Shown here: piece by piece, positions 34,801 to 46,404 of the stretch
How positions within the stretch are numbered: the first letter of the stretch is position 1
Layout of the letters: each line of letters starts with the position of its first letter
Assembly: GCA_024704765.1 (NCBI GenBank)
Contig: JAKMXF010000320.1
Span: forward strand, 248,001-312,000
Source of the DNA: Oopsacas minuta
Taxonomy: Eukaryota > Porifera > Hexactinellida > Lyssacinosida > Leucopsacidae
Direction: 5' to 3'
DNA length: 64,000 bases
Translations under genes and position numbers: made by a program
Notes under the pieces: model-generated
What the model was told of the DNA's origin: nothing
Databases searched by the model: none
The model's input: only the letters and a program-made list of their open reading frames with translations

Positions 34801-35030
34801 CAGTGGATGCCGCGCCGGTTGTAAGAACACCGGGTTAAATACATGCTAGAATTAAGCAACATTCCAAAAACGGTTCTCATTCAGATATCCTGGCTAGACC
34901 ACCATTTGGCACATCGATTTCGAACTGTCCGACGAAAAACAATTGACGAAATAATAAGGGCAAAATTGCTATATGATAGCATACGATATATTATTTTCTA
35001 GTACTGTTCTCAATTATAATTATTTTATTC
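34801..35030. repeat. Lone pogo-like MITE end and intron remainder
   Basis: CAGTGGATGCCGCGCCGG at 34801, with gtaagaacacc, matches the terminal family seen at 29204-29355. No right end is present before the SF1 exon at 35033. Confidence 0.5.
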
Positions 35031-35409
35031 AGAACACTTGAGGGTTGAAGAGATAACTCGTAGATTGAAAGTAGCAGATTATGACAGTCCTCTAAATCCA
35101 GAAGACAGGTTATACTATTAGTTATTGGTGTGCTTGTCCCTATTCGGATAAGAGGTACACTCAGATGGTGTGTACTATTTTATTTCACGAAGTGTACGTC
35201 ATATCCCAGTTCTACTGCAACTATTTAGAAAATTTGAGTTTTTGTCTGATATTCTGTGATTTCCAGAATTTCAGTAAAAACTAAGGGCCCTAATTTGTAC
35301 TATTTTGGAAAATCGGTGAAAGGAGGAAATTTATCATGCGGTTTCTAATCGCAGGTCTCCATCCTCTGAGCCTGAATACGGCACAGACGGTAAGAGAGTA
35401 AACACGAGA

Positions 35410-36199
35410 GAAGTTCGTTACATATACATTGGAATGATAAACCTATCATTGATTCATGGCTTATCATTATTTCGATATGTGAAAACATTGAGTTGTGTCG
35501 GGCTAGGAATTGACGGATTATGCAGGTTAACTATTCATTCATAATATCAAGAATGTCAATACGCTGTGGACCGCTGATACCTGTTGTTGAAAGAAATGGA
35601 TCTTAAACCAAATCCTTGGGCTTGGGCATCTATGCTGTAGGCACTAGAACGGTAGTCCTTTTCAACCGCTGAAATGAAATGTTCTAAGAAATATACAAAT
35701 TATATGTCCCAGAGGTTATTCGTGTCTCTACAAGTGGGCAGATAAAGGGTGGAGGCTTAACAGAATATAGCCGAGAAAAGTGTGATTTCATGACGTCAAA
35801 AAGGTGCGAAAATCTCGATTTGGGTGCGGGAATTGGTTAAAACTGAAAGTCATTGTCTTCATATTTTAATGAATATTTGTTTTCATATTTATTTTATATA
35901 GGGTACATAGTATTAATGGATAAGAAATAATCACTTATTATTTTAGATAGCCACCGTGTTGTTGCTATGGAATGTTATTACTTGCTCTTTTCATACATAA
36001 TTTATATGCCATTGAATCCGAAAAATCTTTTTCAGCATAATTACAATCTTTAAGGGATACGATTTTGAATTTTATTTGAAATTCTCTATTTTGAGATTGT
36101 CGTATGAAATATAGATAATATATAGACAAAGGACACCAGCCAGCCAAATATTATTAAAAGTAATTAGATGTAGCCATTTTTCCTTGAAAAATCCCTCAA
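35410..36199. other. No gene; one dispersed repeat
   Basis: About 35800-35855 mirrors 14935-14985. No KH-domain exon of SF1 could be read here. Confidence 0.4.
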
Positions 36200-36600
36200 A
36201 ATTTCACATGTGCCTCCGCGAAGAATCGTATACATGATGTGAAAATATATAGAAATAATGGTTTCGGACACTTTAAAATTTCAAAATCGAATTCTATTCA
36301 CCCGAATACCCCAGACTAGGCGATGGAAGCAAATCTCCAGGACATATTCCAAATTTACACTAAAAGGTGTGACAATATGATTAATCATATGATAAATACT
36401 TCATTTAACACCCATATTTTAATCAACCAATAGAACTGCATGCTACAATAAATACAAATGCATTGTAGTGTGTATGTAAATACATGCACCCCAATAGACC
36501 TATTGATTGCAAGTACTTCAAATTCAAAAGCATGCAATCTGATAGGCCAAAAAATGAGGTCGCTAGGTGTGAAAATAATCACATTAGAAAAAATTCAAAC
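36200..36600. repeat. Direct repeat, unit A (uninterrupted)
   Basis: Shares with unit B (36720-37850) caaaatcgaattcta, gattaatcatatgataaata, cttcatttaacacc, caaccaatagaa, ccaatagacctat and tgcaatctgatagg, in the same order. This copy has no insertions and therefore shows the original unit, about 400 bp. Function unknown. Confidence 0.75.
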
Positions 36601-36928
36601 GTCAGGTGAGAATTAGACAGGGATTTCACATCTGTCTCTAAAATTTTAGGACCTATCTATAATACTTTTGGCTGGGCACCGGAGAGGGAGAAATAAAAAC
36701 AAGAATCTGATACCACAGCCTCTGCCTTCGGACACCATTTTATCCTATGGTGTCAAAATAACTTAGAAACAATTCCCTATGACATTTGAAAGTGTCAAAA
36801 TCGAATTCTACACATCTGATTATCCGTTAGTAGCCAGTGGAAGCTAATCTCTAGCTTAATATATATTCGCGAAAAAGTTTTGAAAATATGATTAATCATA
36901 TGATAAATACTTCATTTAACACCTTATA

Positions 36929-37107
36929 CAGTAGAACCTCGTTAATACGTAGACGAATGGACATTAGAAATTAGTACTTCTCATCCGAAGTACCTATTAA
37001 CCGGACAATACTGATTGAAAAACCATTGTAAGGACCTTACTTTGTGTGAATATTTTTCCGTGGTATCCAGAAATTCGTATTAACCGTGTTCGTAAGAGGT
37101 TCTACTG
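36929..37107. mobile_element. Pogo-like MITE
   Basis: CAGTAGAACCTCGTTAATAC pairs with cgtaagaggttctactg, flanked by TA (36927-36928, 37108-37109); 179 bp, no coding. Confidence 0.85.
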
Positions 37108-37146
37108 TATATTTTTTATCAACCAATAGAAGTGCACACTACAATC

Positions 37147-37682
37147 CAGGCTTGGACCGGGTCATGATTACCTGACCTGGTAAGCTCTGACCCGGTGACT
37201 CGGTAGGCCAGGTTAAACCTCTGACCCGGTGACCCGGTTTTTGAAAATATTAATTTTCTATATTCATGCGATTTGATAATGATTAGATTTTACTAAGTTT
37301 AAATATCCAGGGATTTGGCAATAAAAATCCAGGGAGATTTGTAGAAGGGGTTGGTAAGTCTGAACAAGGTACAGTGTTTAAAACTCGCCTAGGGTCCTAA
37401 TAGTTAAAGTTGCGATATATAGCAGCTAGAACCCTAGTGTTTTCTGTTAGCATTATATTTTTGATCCAAAAGTCCTGAAAATAAGTAATGATACCAAACA
37501 AGTTTAGTAAAAATACTAATGATTCATGAAAATGAAACGTCTAACTAATTTTGACTGAATCTTCATGATTTTACAAACCGATATAATTTAATTATCTTTA
37601 AGGATAAAACCGGGTCAAGTCAAAATTAGTGACCCGGCTCAGACCCGAAATTTATTGAAAATATTGACCCGGTCCAAACCTG
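37147..37682. mobile_element. hAT-like MITE, CAGGCTTGGACCGGG ends
   Basis: CAGGCTTGGACCGGGTCA mirrors tgacccggtccaaacctg. It is flanked by CTACAATC / TTACAATC (37139-37146, 37683-37690), an 8-bp duplication with one change. The subterminal tracts repeat tgacccggt several times. 536 bp, non-coding. Confidence 0.85.
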
Positions 37683-38050
37683 TTACAATCAATAAAAATG
37701 AATTGCAGTTTATAATGGAAATACATGAACTCCAATAGACCTATAGCTATAGATTGATAGTGTTTCCTTCATATTGTCAAAAGGCTGCAATCTGATAGGT
37801 AAAACATGAGGTCCTTAGAAGGCATGACTCATATGAGGCACTACAATGGAGTTTATTATATACAATATTTTTATAGCTCTCTAATAGTAAATAGCAAAAA
37901 ACAGATGCACTTGTACATCCATAGTCCAGTTGATTATGCTGGTCCAAGTCCTTATATTTCGTAGTTCATGGACCAAGTTAAAAGCACTGCAGAAATAGTA
38001 ACCAATCAAATTCAACCTTCAATGGGTAGAAGTATTATGTATAGTATTAA

Positions 38051-38058
38051 TATAAATA
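38051..38058 (+). promoter_or_regulatory. Possible TATA box of the kinase gene
   Basis: TATAAATA lies about 55 bp upstream of the kinase ATG at 38112, with AT-rich leader between. Confidence 0.4.
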
Positions 38059-38111
38059 ACTTTAGATATTGTTTATACACTTTCAGATATAAATTAGATT
38101 ACTAGAAAGTT

Positions 38112-39242
38112 ATGTCCCTCACAAACAAGAAACTTAGCGGGTACCTTATCAAGGAGAGTATTGGAGAGGGAGCATTCGGTACAGTTAATAGGAGTATACA
38201 CTTTAAAACTGCAAACACGGTAGCCCTGAAAATCGTGAAGAGAGAAGTTGTGTGTTCTGTTGCAGATAATGGAAGCAATCAATTTCAAAACGAATTGACG
38301 ATCTGGGAGAAACTCTCACATCCACATGTAATATCACTAATTCATGTTTTCCAGACATTCCATGAGTTCGGTATTGTTACCGAATATGCACCCCTAGGGG
38401 ATCTAAAAAAATTGATTCGTTCAGGTGACTATATTTCTTCGGAACAATCAGCATTACTGTTCACACAAGTAGCATTAGCTATTGCTTACTTACACCAGAG
38501 AGATTTATGCCATCGTGACATCAAAGCAGACAATGTACTTATGTTCAGTAAGAATTTCTGTAAGCTTTGTGACTTTGGTTTTTGTACAGAGTCAAGAAAG
38601 GACAAGCAACAAACCAAATTCTGTGGGACACTTACTTACTTAGCACCAGAAATATTGAGAACTTATAATGAGATCACTGGCAAGTGTAGTTACGATGGTA
38701 AGCAGACTGATATCTGGTCTTTAGGTGTATTACTCTACTTAATGATATCGAAAAAGCTCCCTTTCACAGGACACAGTGAATCAATGATAGAAACGAATAT
38801 AATGAATGGATATTATTCAGAAATAGAGGTAGCACTTCCAAATGTAAATATTCTGATGAAAGGATTGCTATGCAATGATCCGTTAATGAGATACACGAGT
38901 GAAGATGTGTTGAAAAGTAATTGGCTGAAAAAGACAATCCAGTGGCCCTTACTTGTGAAGAAAGAAAACAATCTCTTAGAATTGAATATGATTAAAGCCA
39001 AAAAACATCTGAGAGAGACAGAACATATGATTGACGAAGTCAGGAATGAAAACAATCTGAGAAGTGAAGAAGGGGCAGTATTGAGACTTATAACAACAAA
39101 ACTTTTAAACGATCAGTTGATAGAATTAATTAATGATTTTGTGCTAGAGAATTTCAAAGAAGAACAAATTCCGAAAAAGAAAAAAGATGATAAAAGTGTG
39201 TTTAAGAGGCTAAAAAAGAGACTATCAAGGAAAAGCTATTGA
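38112..39242 (+). CDS. Intronless Ser/Thr protein kinase
   Basis: An intact 376-residue protein kinase. The glycine loop is GEGAFGTV (18-25), with ATP-anchoring Lys in VALK (K40), helix-C Glu (E61), the catalytic loop HRDIKADN (134-141, D136), magnesium Asp in DFG (154-156) and AAPE-like LAPE (177-180). All catalytic residues are present. KADN in the catalytic loop indicates Ser/Thr specificity, and the overall look is CAMK-group (NIM1/SNRK-like), though I cannot assign the subfamily. The kinase domain ends at about residue 275. The tail is helical, then very basic (KKKKDDK, KRLKKRLSRKSY), possibly a membrane- or nucleic-acid-contacting end. One exon, no damage, a probable TATA upstream: the best-preserved host gene here. 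Confidence 0.93.
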   Translation: MSLTNKKLSGYLIKESIGEGAFGTVNRSIHFKTANTVALKIVKREVVCSVADNGSNQFQNELTIWEKLSHPHVISLIHVFQTFHEFGIVTEYAPLGDLKKLIRSGDYISSEQSALLFTQVALAIAYLHQRDLCHRDIKADNVLMFSKNFCKLCDFGFCTESRKDKQQTKFCGTLTYLAPEILRTYNEITGKCSYDGKQTDIWSLGVLLYLMISKKLPFTGHSESMIETNIMNGYYSEIEVALPNVNILMKGLLCNDPLMRYTSEDVLKSNWLKKTIQWPLLVKKENNLLELNMIKAKKHLRETEHMIDEVRNENNLRSEEGAVLRLITTKLLNDQLIELINDFVLENFKEEQIPKKKKDDKSVFKRLKKRLSRKSY

Positions 39243-40730
39243 CCTACAAGTATATTTTATATTCTATACATGTTGTGTGTGTATACATGTAATGTTATGT
39301 ATTGTGTACATTGACAATTGAACAGTGAAAACAATATATGTTGGACAATACCTTTGAATAATTCGTTTTAAGAAGTCGAACGTAATCACGCAGTTTCAGA
39401 ACACACTTATGCAGACCCTTGATTATATGACTATGTGTACATAATATTACGAGGTGAAGTTAGCAGACTATTCGACTAGAGGTTCATTTCAGTCACAAAT
39501 TTGTCTCACTTCTACCAATCAGATTTAAAGGATACGAGCCCGCTTCGCTTGCTCGCGCTACGCGGTTGCGAACATTTCGTGTCCACACACAAGCCTACTG
39601 CCCTCAAGTACATAAACTCGTGATCTTAACCGTAGCAAACATGATACTGCCATAATCTTTAAATCTGCTTACTTTATGTCCCCAAAGTGAACAAATATTT
39701 ATGAACTGTTGTTTACAACATCATATTTGGACTCAGCGTATTCGATTACCCCAGTATGGTCGTTGAAAGTATTCTTCTACCACAATTTTGAAATTTGTTT
39801 ACTTTATATTCATAAAAACATCAATAAATTTAGATATGATTAATCCAAAAATGTGAAAATCGGATCCAGCATGTTCGATATCTTTAGTGAAGTTTATTGA
39901 ATTTTATTTACTTTCTGTATAAACACGATAAATATATAGTTATGCGACATATATTTTCTCTCATTCTTTTGTGAGTTACGAGCTCTAACTTGGAACTCAA
40001 TTCTGGAAGATATTTATCAACAGAATCGCCTCAAATTTTACAGGTACCTTCTGTTTTGTTCAATATTTCAATTCTCTCCAAAAAATCAGGAAGTCGCTAA
40101 TACTTTCTTTGAGACTTTTTATCCTATATATGTTTTGTTTAATCAATTTTGGATTGCCTTTCTTAATAAATAATTGCCTATCACACATTTACTTATAGGA
40201 ATTAGGAAGTCAGATTATCATACTTATAGTCCCCATCCTAACTTATTTCAACTATTCCAATATTTAGTGCATAAGATGTGTTGGATATATATTTAATTAA
40301 TTAAATTATAACTACAAAATATAATTTGAACCAGTTACATATAATTAATGTTTCAACGTAATTGCTTAAGAATGGTGTATGTCTAGCAATGAGAGAAGCT
40401 GAGTCTTGGTACTTGGTGGTTCCATTCAAAAGTTAAATCTTATTCTTCTAAAATTAATTCTTAAATTAAAACCATTAACTAATCAGTATAATTGTGTAGT
40501 GCTAACTAATTATATTATCCAATATACTTAAGTATCTTTGTAAAATCTGTAGAAAACATATTTCAGCTTTAAGTATCTAGAATCCAAATCTCCTTTGTCC
40601 ATTATTGTAAATCTGAAGGTGTAAATGCTAAAAACCACATTTATACAGATAATATTCAGTATTAATGACACACTAAAAGACTTGATATACATTGCACAAG
40701 TAATAACAGCATAAATTTACACAGTTAGTA
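39243..40730. other. No gene; dispersed repeats
   Basis: 39540-39780 contains CG-bearing words (gcttcgcttgctcgcg) related to 32700-32830. 39850-39935 resembles 32975-33070. 39950-40060 is the reverse complement of about 46835-46945 (shared ttccagaattgagttc, gttgataaatat). No coding content was recognised. Confidence 0.5.
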
Positions 40731-41121
40731 CAGTGATGCCGGTTATAAGAACATCGTCGGAAACTGGACATAATGTTCTTATAATCGGTATGTAGCATAT
40801 AATAGATGCCGGAAAACACCTTATTTAAACACATTTGGATATAGAAACCTTATTAAAGGGAAGTATTCTAATATCTACTATATAATTTATGCCGAATTCT
40901 ACAAATATACTGGCAATGAGAAGCAATCTTAGTACTACACTAAGAGTGTTCTTTAACCGGCATAATTCAAATAGGGGTATATAGTAACCGTTTTCTATTA
41001 TGATGTTCTTATATCTGGCATGTTCTTACAACAGGTTTAAATTCCATGGAGTAGAATATAAAAGATTCCGTAATTCAAGTTGTGGTTCTTATACCGGCAT
41101 TCTTATAACCAACATGTACTG
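40731..41121. mobile_element. Pogo-like MITE, same family as 29204-29355
   Basis: CAGTGATGCCGGTTATAAG on the left and cttataaccaacatgtactg on the right, flanked by TA. Inside, the words ataagaaca and gccgg recur several times in both orientations. 391 bp. Confidence 0.78.
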
Positions 41122-41711
41122 TATTTTACCACTCTGATATTATGGAAGTTCTTCCTAGAGATGATTCAAAGAGATAAATATAGATATATATATAGATTCC
41201 AGAGCTATCTTAATCCCTAAGTTAAAACACCCCCATAGCCTACTATACATAAGGCCCCACAGTAACTATTGAAATATGGCCAGGGATGGGGTCCCCGATC
41301 TACTGTGAAAATGGTAATTTCTTCTTTTTATTGCCAAATATGGTCAAATCTAGTCTACCAAAGATAAGACTACATATTATTAAGAGAAATTGGGACCATG
41401 GATGCAATTGTGGATGAAATATGGATGGATTTTCCATCAATATATAGTACAAATATAATTCGTCAGGAATGTAACAATTAGTATTTTAATTGTCAATAAA
41501 ATATGGAAACTACAAGAAAAATTTCTATTGAGTCAAATTACAAATACAAATAGATGAAAAAGAAAATTACTTAAAAAGTGTCTAAATATATGATCTGTTA
41601 GCTGTTCTGCCAATGAAAGTACTAAGAATTGTAATTTTGCACCTTGTTAGCTATTATACAATTCGCTTGAGTGAATACAATTTTTCTTAGAATAGATGAC
41701 CTATTTAACTT

Positions 41712-43340
41712 ACAAGAGGGCATTGTTCTCTCCAACATCCATCATCAACAGAACACACAAGACCCAATAGAATCTGCCTAGATGATCCTTCATCAACAAA
41801 TTTCCTCATCAATTCTGCATTTCCTTCGATAACAGTGATTATGGAATCCAAGACAAGTTCAGAAGGATATTTCATACCTCCACGATCAGTAAGCTCAAGT
41901 AGTCTATACTGAAATCCGGGTGATTCATGATTTAGGAAATCCTTATCAATTATTGATAAATCTTGACATAAGTGACATGGTGGACTTCGTTTCAGGTATT
42001 GGTGTGCAGCATATCCGGCAATGAAAACTAATGATTGAATTGTTTGGATATATCACTCTCAATGCTGGATAGATCAGAAATTGCATTAAAGAAAGGGTCA
42101 AGATCAATATCAGCATCCGAGAATAGCTTCTCTTCAGGTGAAAAGGACTGTAAAATTTCTTGTAATGAATTATTACATGATTCGGACTGACAGGAAAATA
42201 GATTTAGAATATTTGAAAAATTTCTGACGACGTTCAGCTTCTAATATTTGAAGATAAGAGATATGGTAGTTGGCACCTGACATCATGTGATAAAGTCCGA
42301 ATCGATGCTCTAATGGGTCAGTTTGTATGAAAGTAGTTAGAAGGTATGAATATCCACAAGTTTATGTTAGATAGTTGGTTATTCGTGGTAAAACAATGCA
42401 AGCATGTCTTAAGCTTCTGAAAGTTTGTTTGGATAATTTCCCATCTTTCCCAGGAAGAGATTCCCAAGCATCTAACTAATTAACTATACGATCTAAGAAT
42501 GAGGAGCAATAGTCGTTAAGACCGAATGGTTGAGCAAACCATTCGGTCTTAACTACGAACAAGCTTGTATGGAACATTTAAATTGAACATTTTCCATAGA
42601 GAAGAAAAAATTCTGAGAAAATCTGCAGTGTTAGATTTATTAGCCACACAACATTGGTCATTTTGAATAATTAGAGCAGATATTGTAGATTCATGATGAC
42701 TTTTAAAACTAGTTTCACATTCTGACGCGCTAAACTAGAGGGAAACATGCTATAAATGTTAACCGCGGAGCTAGTTTACCAAACATTCTTTCTCAGAACT
42801 ATATAAGATGCGGAATCGCGGGAAGAGGCTGAGCACATTCTCAAAGGGTAGGAACAATAATCTGTTCGTATATCTTCGAAATTATGGTGATTAAACTCTT
42901 ACCCTCTGACTTCAGATTTAAACAGTTATTTCGTATTGTCTTTAATATATGAACAAAATTAAAGGTGAGAAATAGGATTCGATTTGGATTAGAGATGAAG
43001 AACTTGAATTTCCAGCTTACCACTTTGAGAGAAAAGTTGGAATAATTTTACATTGAGAGGATAGTTGTCGGTAGAGATAATATCTACAAATAGGCGACAA
43101 CACTCAACATCTTGAACACCAGATACCACTATTGTAAATATCTTTTCTACTGAAGGAGAAGCACAGGGTAACAACAAATAATATAAGACCATTATTTCTG
43201 TAGACTAGATACCATAATTGCGAATACAGTTTTTGATTGGATCTTCTTCCGTCAAACTAGGCTGTATATCTTACCACCAATATATGAAATATCCGATTTC
43301 ACTTGAATACCGTCCATTTGGACAATAATATGTTTTCAGC
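41712..43340 (-). pseudogene. P-element/THAP9-like transposase relic
   Basis: On the minus strand, from right to left, the readable pieces are: LLSKW / MDGIQVKSDISYIGG (about 43290); LPCASPSVEKIFTIVVSG then CCRLFVDIISTDNYPLN (42989-43192); NPNRILFLTFNFVHILK then TIRNNCLN (about 42900-42990), matching the conserved FD-HLLK-RNN motif of P-type transposases; FIAGYAAHQYLKRSPPC (about 42000); DRGGMKYPSELVLDSI (about 41870); and a C-terminus at about 41712. It lacks a readable THAP finger and has many stops and shifts. Two perfect hairpins interrupt this region and the next. Confidence 0.68.
42515..42553. repeat. Perfect 17-bp hairpin, 5-nt loop
   Basis: GTTAAGACCGAATGGTT at 42515-42531 is followed after gagca by its exact reverse complement at 42537-42553. 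It lies inside the P-like relic. It is not followed by a T-run, so it is not a terminator, and it has no TIR-type flanking duplication. Confidence 0.9.
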
Positions 43341-43721
43341 ATCACAAAAAGAACGAGTCTCTTGTTTGAGGAAGGTAAAATAGTCACTTTCAAGGCCAGA
43401 TGAGGAATATAACTTGACTAGAGTATTACAAGAGGAAGAGTTAGACAAGGCATTTGCTGAAGATATTTATAAGATGCTGGAGAAATCAAATGTGTTTTGC
43501 GGGCCAATATTTGTATTAGTACATTGTATCTACACCTGTTTTCTAACTGACATTGTATGAATTGCAGTCTTGAAAGTTCTAGATAATCAGGTAATTCTAA
43601 ACTCGATTCATTAGTTTGAAAGTGTTTATGGGATGTTGAATATGGTCTCTTGCTAAAGAAATATGGGTAGCATTCGTCTCAGAAATATAAGAGTCACTGG
43701 GATGTGTTGATTTACGTAGAT

Positions 43722-43800
43722 CAGTGGTTCCCAACGGGGGCTCAAACGCTCCCCGGGAGGCGTTCGCTTGCCTCAGGGGGCGCTGAGAAGATAATGAGCC
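43722..43800. mobile_element. Lone hAT left end
   Basis: CAGTGGTTCCCAACGGGGGC at 43722 with a GC-rich subterminal tract (cctcagggggcgctgag) is the standard form of a hAT terminus. No right end was located. Confidence 0.6.
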
Positions 43801-43829
43801 GTTGGATGAAGGTTTATTCTAACGTCTGT

Positions 43830-46404
43830 AAATTTTGCGAAATACAATTGTATCCTTTTTATGTTGTGCACTTTACCCATAGTGACAATTCTAACACGTT
43901 GCCCACAAGAAGAGCTAAGTATTCACCATTTACAATCAATTAATGCCTTCAATAGTATCTTTTCTTTGTTTTGAATTAATTACTAATTTTGGATTTAAAC
44001 ACCACTTCTTCAAGAAATGTGAAATTTCAGCTATACCATGATCACTACTGATCATTTCTGCTACGGGTATTGGACTGGTGGAATACTCAGGATGCTGGAT
44101 AGTTGGAGCAAGACAAAATATTTTGGTAGAACATGAAGGTGGTTTACTAATTAGGGGCCTAGTAGCATCTAAATTTAAATCTACATCATGTTCCTTAAAA
44201 TATTATAATAGTTCTATTTGTTTAGAAGTATACATATGTATAACAAATGGATCTTGCACAAAGTAATGAGCAACCTGGGATAGGGGAATCAGGGAGTAGA
44301 TGACGGAAGTATTGCTGGGTAACTGCTACATCTTCTATGTAAGAATTAGAAAACCTACTAGCGGATTTCTTTTCTGATTTTATTTTTCTCAAACATTCCG
44401 CGGATTTTAAATAACTTAAATTTCCATAACTAAATCCTCCAGTTTTGCCAGAATTGTTGATTTGCCCATTAAATATTTTGCTCACAGAATAATTATCTAA
44501 CAATCTTCCCATATTTCTGCGCTCGCTACAAGATAAATTACGACTATAAGCACTCGTACAATCTGTATGACGAATTGAAAGAGATAACTTGACCACTACA
44601 CGATTATTTAAATAACTCTCGTCCTCAATATAAAATACATATGCTCTGCAATTAAGGAATTTACATCTGCTCTTGCTCTAAAGAAAGGACTATTTATCTT
44701 ATGGCTATCAAACTTTTTCAACCGATAATTGTCAAACTTCAAAACACACATATTGTTTACATCATGAAACTTAGAAGAAAATACATTCGTCCAGTACTGA
44801 CTAATGACATTCTATGGTTCGAATCAGTAATGACAAACTATCCCATTCTGTGATTTGGAGATAAAATTCTCCTGATTTACACCTTTCAATCTCAAAGTCA
44901 ACTCCAGAGCTGACCTCTAACAATGTATCCACAACTTGTTCACTTTCTACATTACACCTAGGGTTGTGAACCTGTGGAAGGGAAAGTGGTTACTTAACTA
45001 AACATTCACCACGAACAAGGTATTCAGAATATACATTTTGTAAGCTGGTAATACCATTAGTATCGAATTTCTTTCTTTGTTCCAATATGAACTAATGAAA
45101 AAGCTCAAAATTTCTCCACTTAAACACACATACTTTTAATCAAACATTGATAAACTAAACTATGACCAGGTTGTGTTACAACTAACCACAAAACTAACAG
45201 TGGACTACACTCAACAAAGCTATTGCTATACACACCTGTGATAACATTAATAAAATGAAAACATTCATCAATAAATCATGCATCCCGATAATTGCAAAAT
45301 TATAGAAATATTTCGAACTTTAGATAACCCATAAAACTTTACGTCATCTATATCTACCCACAACTGAGCTTCAGGTATATTATAAATAATACAAACTATT
45401 TTCGCCATCAAAACAATTACTGAAATCACTCTTCCAATGATTATACACTGTTAAATCAGAGGCAGATGATGCCCACACAATAAGAAGCCTATCGTCTCGT
45501 AACTCGAATTCAAGTGTTGACAAATCTAGGTTATGAAAAGATATAAGTAGAAGCGTAGCTGAAAGTTTCGAAATTGAACATTCAGCTACGCTTCTACTTA
45601 TATCTTTGACAATACTAAATGTTATTAGCGATGCTCTCTTAGACATAACTAGCTTAGTAAGACTATAAATTACTTGTAATTGTTGCTCCGAACCAAGGGG
45701 GCTTGCTCAACATTGGGATGTGGATTTTCTGGTCAATTCACTTCTAACAATTGACTGAATGTTGTTAGAATTATTGTTCCATTTCAAATAAGATTTTTCT
45801 TTTGTCAGCTCAATTATGAGAAAACCTTCTTACAAATTGATCCCCACATTTAACTGGGAATGTTGGCACTGATTAACAACTTGCCGATGAGAGCTCCAAA
45901 AGAATAAACTATGGAGAACATTTCACATATCATAAGCCTAATGTCCCTTAGTAATTCTAGAGACAAAACAAATATATGTAAATGCATGTACATAAATACA
46001 TTTTATTCGGTTCATATTATAATTAGATTTGTATATAAATACAGTCGAACGTTACAAAAACGGCAACCAAGTGATGGCTTGAATCCGTCGGATAGGCTAT
46101 ATGTGATCATAATTATAACAAGATCAAGAGAAAGCGTGACGGAAGGTAGTAATTAGCATATTCCCCCTAAAGACCAATAATTTAATATTAATGAATTACC
46201 TTGTTCGGAATATGATACTTGAGTTGGAGTGATCGGTTCTGGGCTTATCTCGATACCACCAATGAAGAGAAGAATTGAAATTACACTAGTAGAAATTAGG
46301 ATAGACATAGAAATGAGAGAGTCAGATGAATTTGCGGAACAATTGGAGCATTTCCGATGAGAGTGCAATCCAATGCGAGCACGCCACAACTCAATGGTAA
46401 TCAC
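43830..46404 (-). pseudogene. Transposase-like gene with DATG motif and 2A-like leader
   Basis: Read on the minus strand. An N-terminal segment starts near 46404 (ELWRARIGLHSHRKCSNCS), followed by a hydrophobic stretch and GGIEISPEP (46231-46263). This resembles a decayed 2A peptide leader, and a possible donor follows (caag|gtaatt). Far downstream, 44640-44220 encodes SIRHTDCTSAYSRNLSCS, NMGRLLDNYSVSKIFNGQ and an acidic helical region. 44280-43880 then encodes DPFVIHMYTSKQIELL, VDLNLDATRPLISKPP and EMISSDHGIAEISHFLKKW. I recall LDATG-SDH proteins as multicopy transposon-like genes in aquatic animals. The two halves may be separate relics. Confidence 0.5.
45537..45607. repeat. Perfect 27-bp hairpin, 17-nt loop
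   Basis: AAAGATATAAGTAGAAGCG and the following AGCTGAA-side bases at 45537-45563 pair exactly with 45581-45607. The loop is 17 nt. No second copy of this sequence is seen in the window. Confidence 0.9.

Larger units (their letters stand above)
30994..35409 (+). pseudogene. SF1: Splicing factor 1 N-terminal exons, partial
   Basis: SF1 (branchpoint-binding protein) recognises the intron branch site. Exon 30994-31115 (after tttacttttag, before gtagta) reads QRRKKEIPLGDESQK then VIIPGLPTILPANISEEQ. Exon 35033-35108 (after ttattcag, before gttata) reads HLRVEEITRRLKVADYDSP then LNPEDR. Exon 35355 on (after atcgcag) reads SPSSEPEYGTDGKRVNTRE, the helix-hairpin and pre-KH region. The last junction joins in phase (PEDR/SPSSEP). 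The first is one base out of phase, and after NTREVRY similarity stops with no KH domain seen to 38 kb. It is therefore either a decayed partial copy or interrupted. The 3.9-kb intron carries the inverted NHL gene pair. Confidence 0.72.
36720..37850. repeat. Direct repeat, unit B (two insertions)
   Basis: Same unit as 36200-36600, split by a TA-flanked MITE (36929-37107) and by a hAT-like element (37147-37682). Comparison with unit A fixes both insertion points exactly. Confidence 0.75.

Noticed and set aside
36385-36582. 65-codon minus frame in direct repeat unit A
   Set aside because: Not preserved in unit B and without motifs.
42515-42553. Hairpin as an intrinsic terminator or small RNA gene
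   Set aside because: No T-run follows, the context is a eukaryotic transposon relic, and no promoter elements are nearby.
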